Positions 40,850-41,067 of a stretch of DNA of 41,067 bases are shown piece by piece (within the stretch, counting starts at the first letter, position 1; every line of letters begins with the position of its first letter). A program made the position numbers and the translations under genes. The stretch is taken from contig JAFNAB010000037.1 of NCBI GenBank assembly GCA_017859955.1, forward strand, positions 1 to 41,067, in the 5' to 3' direction. Under the pieces are notes generated by a model. That model saw only the letters and a list, made by a program, of their open reading frames with translations. It did not search any database and was not told the origin of the DNA. The DNA is from Holophagaceae bacterium (lineage in GTDB: Bacteria > Acidobacteriota > Holophagae > Holophagales > Holophagaceae).

Positions 40850-40991
40850 GGAGCCCAGGCCATCGTTTTCGCGTCCTGCATCTCCCTGGGAAACCCCATC
40901 GACAGGCCTTGTCCTCACTATGAAGCCATGCGAAACGCCATCGTAGAAAGATCGGACCCGGAATCCTGGTCATCGATTACACCAACTAGCC
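40850..40991 (+). pseudogene. CGGC-family C-terminal remnant
   Basis: A plus-strand frame reads AIVFASCISLGNPIDRPCPH then EAMRNAIVERS, then with a one-base shift near 40960 continues GPGILVIDYTN to a stop at 40989-40991. The SC...P...CP..., ending DYT-N, resembles the C-terminal part of CGGC proteins. No N-terminal part is present, so it is a decayed fragment following the C_GCAxxG gene. Confidence 0.5.
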
Positions 40992-41034
40992 TTCCACCTC
41001 TCCGGCCCAGGCCGGACCTTCTCTGAACCGAGCC

Positions 41035-41067
41035 ATGACCACATTCGACCCCATCCCCACCCGCACC
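41035..41067 (+). CDS. Start of a further gene, cut by the window end
   Basis: An ATG at 41035 opens a frame beginning MTTFDPIPTRT that runs off the window. The ribosome site is weak. Nothing can be said of its function. Confidence 0.35.
   Translation, partial: MTTFDPIPTRT

Noticed and set aside
1-41067. CRISPR array
   Set aside because: No regularly spaced repeat units of CRISPR length were seen, and no cas genes are present.

Overview
The window is a GC-rich bacterial chromosome segment. I see no rRNA or tRNA gene. Gene content (CGGC-domain and C_GCAxxG_C_C-type redox proteins, NifX-like proteins with ferredoxin-containing Mrp ATPases, DUF1670, DUF134, thiol/arsenic redox genes, a VOC plus dehydrogenase cluster) suggests an anaerobe or facultative metal/sulfur-active bacterium. 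Acidobacteriota of the Holophaga/Geothrix type is my best guess from protein flavour, at low confidence.

Layout. (1) 1-14.4 kb is a mosaic accessory region. It holds a complete IS1595-family element with 22-bp inverted repeats and an 8-bp target duplication, a PHP-ATPase of the TrlF type with a small zinc-ribbon gene, and decayed sequence. It continues with an AbiE-type toxin-antitoxin pair, a mobilisation-like block on the minus strand (small accessory protein, TrwC/MobF-like relaxase, two unrecognised proteins), and a group II intron remnant sitting in an IS21 istA remnant. (2) 14.5-19.3 kb holds a LysR regulator with two tandem HTH domains. A VOC protein, a zinc-ligand-less medium-chain dehydrogenase and a beta-helix protein broken by an apparent 2-base loss follow, closed by a strong terminator. 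(3) 19.4-21.2 kb carries two overlapping DUF1670 genes, one disrupted by a 7-bp tandem duplication. (4) 21.3-30 kb is a thiol-redox/arsenic island: two ArsR-type regulators, a thioredoxin, an arsenate reductase, an Lgt paralogue, a rhodanese, a DGC-domain protein, CcdA, two more thioredoxin-like proteins and an ArsP-like permease. (5) 29.7-38.5 kb is a metal-cofactor region: DUF134 protein, CoA-disulfide-reductase-like enzyme with rhodanese domain, NifX-like protein, two ferredoxin-Mrp ATPases, a second NifX-like protein, a receiver-like protein, a thioesterase, a PLP-fold protein lacking its lysine, biotin synthase, a ZIP transporter and a CGGC protein. (6) 38.6-41 kb has thrS, a cysteine-rich redox protein, a broken CGGC fragment and the start of a further gene.

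How it may work together. The 21.9-31.7 kb genes would pass reducing power across the membrane (CcdA, thioredoxins) and support arsenate reduction, export and sulfur-transfer chemistry under ArsR control. The 31.8-34.7 kb genes resemble Fe-S or metal-cluster carrier/assembly sets. The accessory region combines candidate defence genes with the debris of several mobile elements. Frameshifts recur (beta-helix protein, DUF1670, thioredoxin fusion, CGGC remnant), so either active decay or sequence errors affect this region; raw reads would decide. The points I consider most worth following are the tandem-HTH LysR cluster, the 3.67-kb stop-free frame containing two nested genes, the PLP protein with arginine at the lysine position, and the one-base fusion of a membrane protein with thioredoxin.
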